Shown: one piece after another, positions 5,901-6,787 of the stretch | Numbering within the stretch: position 1 is the first letter of the stretch | Layout of the letters: the number at the start of each line of letters is the position of its first letter | Assembly: GCA_002482435.1 (NCBI GenBank) | Contig: DLFZ01000162.1 | Location: 1-6,787 of the forward strand | Origin: Christensenella sp. UBA7707 | GTDB lineage: Bacteria; Bacillota; Clostridia; Christensenellales; CAG-138 | Reading direction: 5' to 3' | Length of the DNA: 6,787 nucleotides | Notes under the pieces: model-generated | Seen by the model: the letters and a program-made list of their open reading frames with translations, nothing else | The model's database searches: none | Told to the model about the DNA's origin: nothing | Made by a program: the position numbers and the translations under genes

Positions 5901-6787
5901 ATGGCTTATGCAATCGCATACGACGTAGGCACAACAGCGGTAAAAACCTGTTTGTTTCGGTTGGACGAAAAAATAACGCTTCTTGCAAGCGCACAGCAGG
6001 GGTATGGGCTTTATGTGCTTGAAAACGGCGGGGTAGAACAGGATGCGGAGGAATGGTGGAACGCCATGTGCGCCACCACGCGCTCGCTGTTTGAAAAGTG
6101 CGATGTGACACCTCAGCAGGTCGCGGGCATTTCGTTTTGCACGCAAATGCAGGGGCTCGTGCTGGTGGATAAAAACGGGCATGCGGTACGAAGGCCTATG
6201 AGCTATATGGATCAGCGCGCGGGCGACGAGCTAAAAGAGGGCATGGCTCACGGGCTGCAAGCTGGCGGCGCAAACATATTCCGGTTAATAACGAGCCTTC
6301 GCATTACCTGCGCGGTATCCTCCAGCGTAAAAGACCCCGTTTGGAAGTACAAATGGGTGGAAAAGAACGAGCCGGAGCTTTTTAAATGCATATACAAATG
6401 GTTTGACGTAAAAGAATACCTCCTTTGCCGCTGCACGGGACAATTTGTGATGACGGAGGATTCCGCCTATTCCACGTTCCTCTATGATTCTAGAAGTGAG
6501 AAGCGGGGCTGGAGCAAGCCGCTTTGCAAAATGTTTGGGGTCAACATGGCGCATTTGCCGCGCATTGTCAAAGCGACCGATAATGTGGGTGGGCTTACCG
6601 CCGAGGCGGCTGAAGCGCTTGGGCTTTGCGAAGGCACACCCGTGTTTGGCGGCGGCGGTGACGCCACGCTCATCGGCATCGGCTCGGGCTGCACCAATAC
6701 AGGCGATACCCATATTTATTCGGGTACTTCAGGCTGGGTTTCAACGGTTGTCGATCGGCAAAGCGTCGATATCGACGCAATGATGGC
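5901..6787 (+). CDS. FGGY-family carbohydrate kinase, xylulokinase-like (3' end outside window)
   Basis: The first 295 residues of an FGGY sugar kinase, an ATP-dependent enzyme that phosphorylates a sugar or polyol in the cytoplasm. The frame is open to the right edge; these kinases are usually around 500 residues, so roughly the N-terminal 60% is present. Seen are the N-terminal phosphate loop AYDVGTTAVKTCLF (6-19), the substrate-side segment FCTQMQGLVLVD (79-90) with SYMDQRAGDE (101-110), a KWFDVKEYLLCRCTG block (166-180), and the GTPVFGGGGDATLIGIGSG block (245-263) with the expected catalytic base D254. THIYSGTSGWV (270-280) begins the second ATP-binding region. The segment reads QMQG where E. 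coli XylB has QMHG, so the substrate may not be D-xylulose and no symbol is given. ATG 5901 lies 8 bases after AAGGAGG (5886-5892). That site overlaps the TetR stop codon, which points to cotranscription. Confidence 0.92.
   Translation, partial: MAYAIAYDVGTTAVKTCLFRLDEKITLLASAQQGYGLYVLENGGVEQDAEEWWNAMCATTRSLFEKCDVTPQQVAGISFCTQMQGLVLVDKNGHAVRRPMSYMDQRAGDELKEGMAHGLQAGGANIFRLITSLRITCAVSSSVKDPVWKYKWVEKNEPELFKCIYKWFDVKEYLLCRCTGQFVMTEDSAYSTFLYDSRSEKRGWSKPLCKMFGVNMAHLPRIVKATDNVGGLTAEAAEALGLCEGTPVFGGGGDATLIGIGSGCTNTGDTHIYSGTSGWVSTVVDRQSVDIDAMM

Overview
The window looks like chromosomal DNA of a Gram-positive, probably clostridial, bacterium. This is an inference from several things: moderate GC (about half by eye), strong AAGGAGG-type Shine-Dalgarno sequences, a DUF4256 protein, sigma-A-like promoters, and GTG and TTG start options. 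No rRNA, tRNA, CRISPR array, insertion sequence or phage gene was seen. All convincing genes lie on the + strand, and the minus-strand open frames look like shadows.

Layout. (1) Positions 3-193 hold the 3' end of an unrecognised gene whose reading frame appears to slip by one base at an A5 run. (2) A DUF4256 protein (225-767) is followed by a two-domain GNAT acetyltransferase (833-1762). (3) A 222-bp gap contains a near-consensus sigma-A promoter (1887-1915). It drives a GAF-HD-GYP protein (1985-3091), a predicted cyclic di-GMP phosphodiesterase. (4) A 140-bp gap contains an 8-bp inverted repeat and a possible sigma-28/SigD-type promoter. It precedes a GAF-GGDEF protein (3232-4242), a predicted diguanylate cyclase with a conserved I-site and a GGDEY signature. 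(5) A small flavoprotein (4318-4992) carries the CX2CX2CX5C motif of iron-sulfur flavoproteins, and its unit ends in a clear intrinsic terminator (5044-5068). (6) A TetR-family regulator (5233-5886) has its own extended -10 promoter and a perfect 7-bp inverted-repeat operator over the start of its transcript. It reads directly into an FGGY sugar kinase (from 5901) that runs off the right edge.

How the parts fit. The HD-GYP and GGDEF genes form a neighbouring pair with opposite predicted activities on cyclic di-GMP. Each sits behind a GAF sensor domain, so the two may set local or global c-di-GMP levels in response to different signals. The TetR-FGGY pair looks like a small self-regulated catabolic operon in which a sugar or sugar derivative relieves repression. 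The acetyltransferase, DUF4256 protein and flavoprotein show no evident functional link to these two modules.

Nothing here amounts to a clearly new system. The items most worth a second look are the c-di-GMP pair with its leader elements, the TetR operator, and the apparent frameshift at the left edge.
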